NCBI GenBank assembly: GCA_001579985.1 | Contig: LRSR01010756.1 | Location: forward strand, 1 to 34,283 | Length of the DNA stretch: 34,283 bases | Reading direction: 5' to 3' | Source of the DNA: Hypsibius dujardini | Lineage: Eukaryota > Tardigrada > Eutardigrada > Parachela > Hypsibiidae | Part shown: positions 32,881 through 34,283 of the stretch, in pieces | Layout: every line of letters starts with the position of its first letter | How positions within the stretch are numbered: the stretch's first letter is position 1 | Made by a program: the position numbers and the translations under genes | The notes under the pieces: generated by a model | Database searches by the model: none | The model's input: only the letters and a program-made list of their open reading frames with translations | Told to the model about the DNA's origin: nothing

Positions 32881-34283
32881 GAAACTTGTAGAATATGGCA
32901 GTTTTTGAAACAAGGGGCCATGGGATTTGAAATATTTTCAAAAGCCTAAAATTTTTCATCAGATGCGGGCTTTTCATGATTGTTTTCAATGATATTGCAA
33001 CGAAGGAGAATGAAATATTTCCGCTTGGAGCAGACCTAGAATCCGATGAAAAAGCGCAAGTTGTTTTAACATATTTTGAAATTTCGGAGACCTCGTCTAT
33101 TTCTCATAGCTGGACCCACGACCAGCTCTAGTCGGCTAGAGCTGGGCCGTGCGGTTATAACAGCAGCAGTTACCGTATACAGTATCATAGTCACTGTTGT
33201 ATCCGGTTGTAACCGAGGTTACAAGTCTTTATAACCGCGCTTATAAGACGGCTATAAAATTCCCGAAAATCAAGAAAAACCTTTTTTTATTTATTTTCCC
33301 AACAACAACATAAGCATAAGCACATTGGGAGTTGCTTCGGTTGATCGCCCTCAATAGGCTACCAGCGGTTCTGTTTGTAACGACCCCTTCGTGATGACGT
33401 AGAAACATTCTTTAACATCGTGTTCAAAAACGCACTGAAAGAGCTCAGACAGCAACCAGAGGATAAAGAAGTAATACCACTTGTGTGTATTTTTTTCTAC
33501 TTTCCTACCATCCCTAGCATATTGAATGGGGGGAGCAGGAAAACGAGACATTTCAAACAGCTTAACTGTAGTGGATTAGTATATTAGTATCAGTATAATA
33601 TAGTAGTATCAGTATCAGTATAATATACTAGAGGCGTATATAGTATATTTGCTTAGTATTCTGATTCTGCTTTGTTCCGGAGAGAGCGAAATAAATAGAT
33701 CTGAATTCCAGCTTATCTCGGTTTACTTTAAGCTTTATTCCGAAGTGAATTCCTGTTTCAACTTAGCACGCCTTTAGTTAAGCAGGCAATCGTTATGCAA
33801 CGCCGCTCCTTACACGAGCAATTGAGTTAAGTTCTTCCTTTAATTAATCTAATCCACCGATCATACGCTTCAGTTCTCAGCAAATAGCTCCATAAATTTG
33901 ATCTGTTCATGTCTATGACGCACTGAATCCCTATGTAAGAATTAGAAGCCAATTCATTTGAAACGTGAATAAAAAAGTTTACGAAAGACTCCCTAATTTC
34001 ATTTCAGAGGTAGACAATATGTAATACATGGGTTGCAACCGTTAAAACTGCTTTTGTATTCACTGATCGGAGAACGCGCCACTGCAGTCTAGAGTTTCCA
34101 AAAGACGGCAATACCTTTTACATGACTTAATCATATAACAATAATCCATTAACAAATTGACAAACGTCAAATTTACATTAGAAAATAGTTTTTGTGCATT
34201 TGGGTACATACAAAGGCTTAGACCGTTTGTATTAGCCTCAGCGCCCACCTAAAGATGGGCAAGGGAAGGCAGCTTTCGCCAAG
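32881..34283. other. intergenic, simple AT repeats
   Basis: Includes alternating TATAAC/ACCG strings near 33155-33255 and AGTATCAGTATAATATA-type repeats at 33577-33650. On the minus strand an acceptor-like CCCATCTTTAG at about 34262-34252 precedes a short open frame ending at 34060; it could be a terminal exon of a gene beyond the window, but the peptide is unrecognised. Confidence 0.35.

Overview
The window is eukaryotic, from an invertebrate animal. Genes are split by short GT-AG introns (about 70-450 bp, a few near 1 kb), spacers are long and AT-rich, and the proteins are animal families: a VIT/vWA protein, rhodopsin-class GPCRs, a natriuretic-peptide-receptor-type ectodomain and a gustatory-receptor-like 7TM protein. 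Composition, intron style and receptor content fit an ecdysozoan, most likely a tardigrade of the Hypsibius type; that taxon is an inference, not read from a marker gene. Almost all genes are on the minus strand.

Layout: a possible small gene (177-578, +); a signal-peptide leucine-rich-repeat protein (1983-1465, -); a three-exon VWA5A-like protein (6297-3390, -) with a TATA promoter; a two-exon secreted eight-cysteine orphan (8609-7635, -) with a related TATA promoter; a 315-bp TA-flanked MITE (8900-9214); a (CAGA)n microsatellite; a GPCR with several lesions (11759-9996, -) that carries an insertion flanked by 12-bp direct repeats; an eleven-exon receptor with a guanylyl-cyclase-type ectodomain and TM but no visible cyclase (17492-12956, -); a six-exon gustatory-receptor-like 7TM gene (22637-19230, -); a decayed Tc1/mariner transposase (about 24380-25377, +); an intact single-exon GPCR (25992-27119, +); and a second GPCR (32105-29641, -) that is complete except for one in-frame stop. 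Three copies of a dispersed repeat lie in and beside that last gene.

Five membrane receptors sit in about 22 kb, so the right two thirds looks like a sensory/peptide-receptor neighbourhood under rapid turnover: two of three GPCRs are interrupted, the cyclase-type receptor looks truncated, and transposon remnants lie between them. All splice models were built by hand from frame, GT-AG signals and family conservation, with no transcript evidence.
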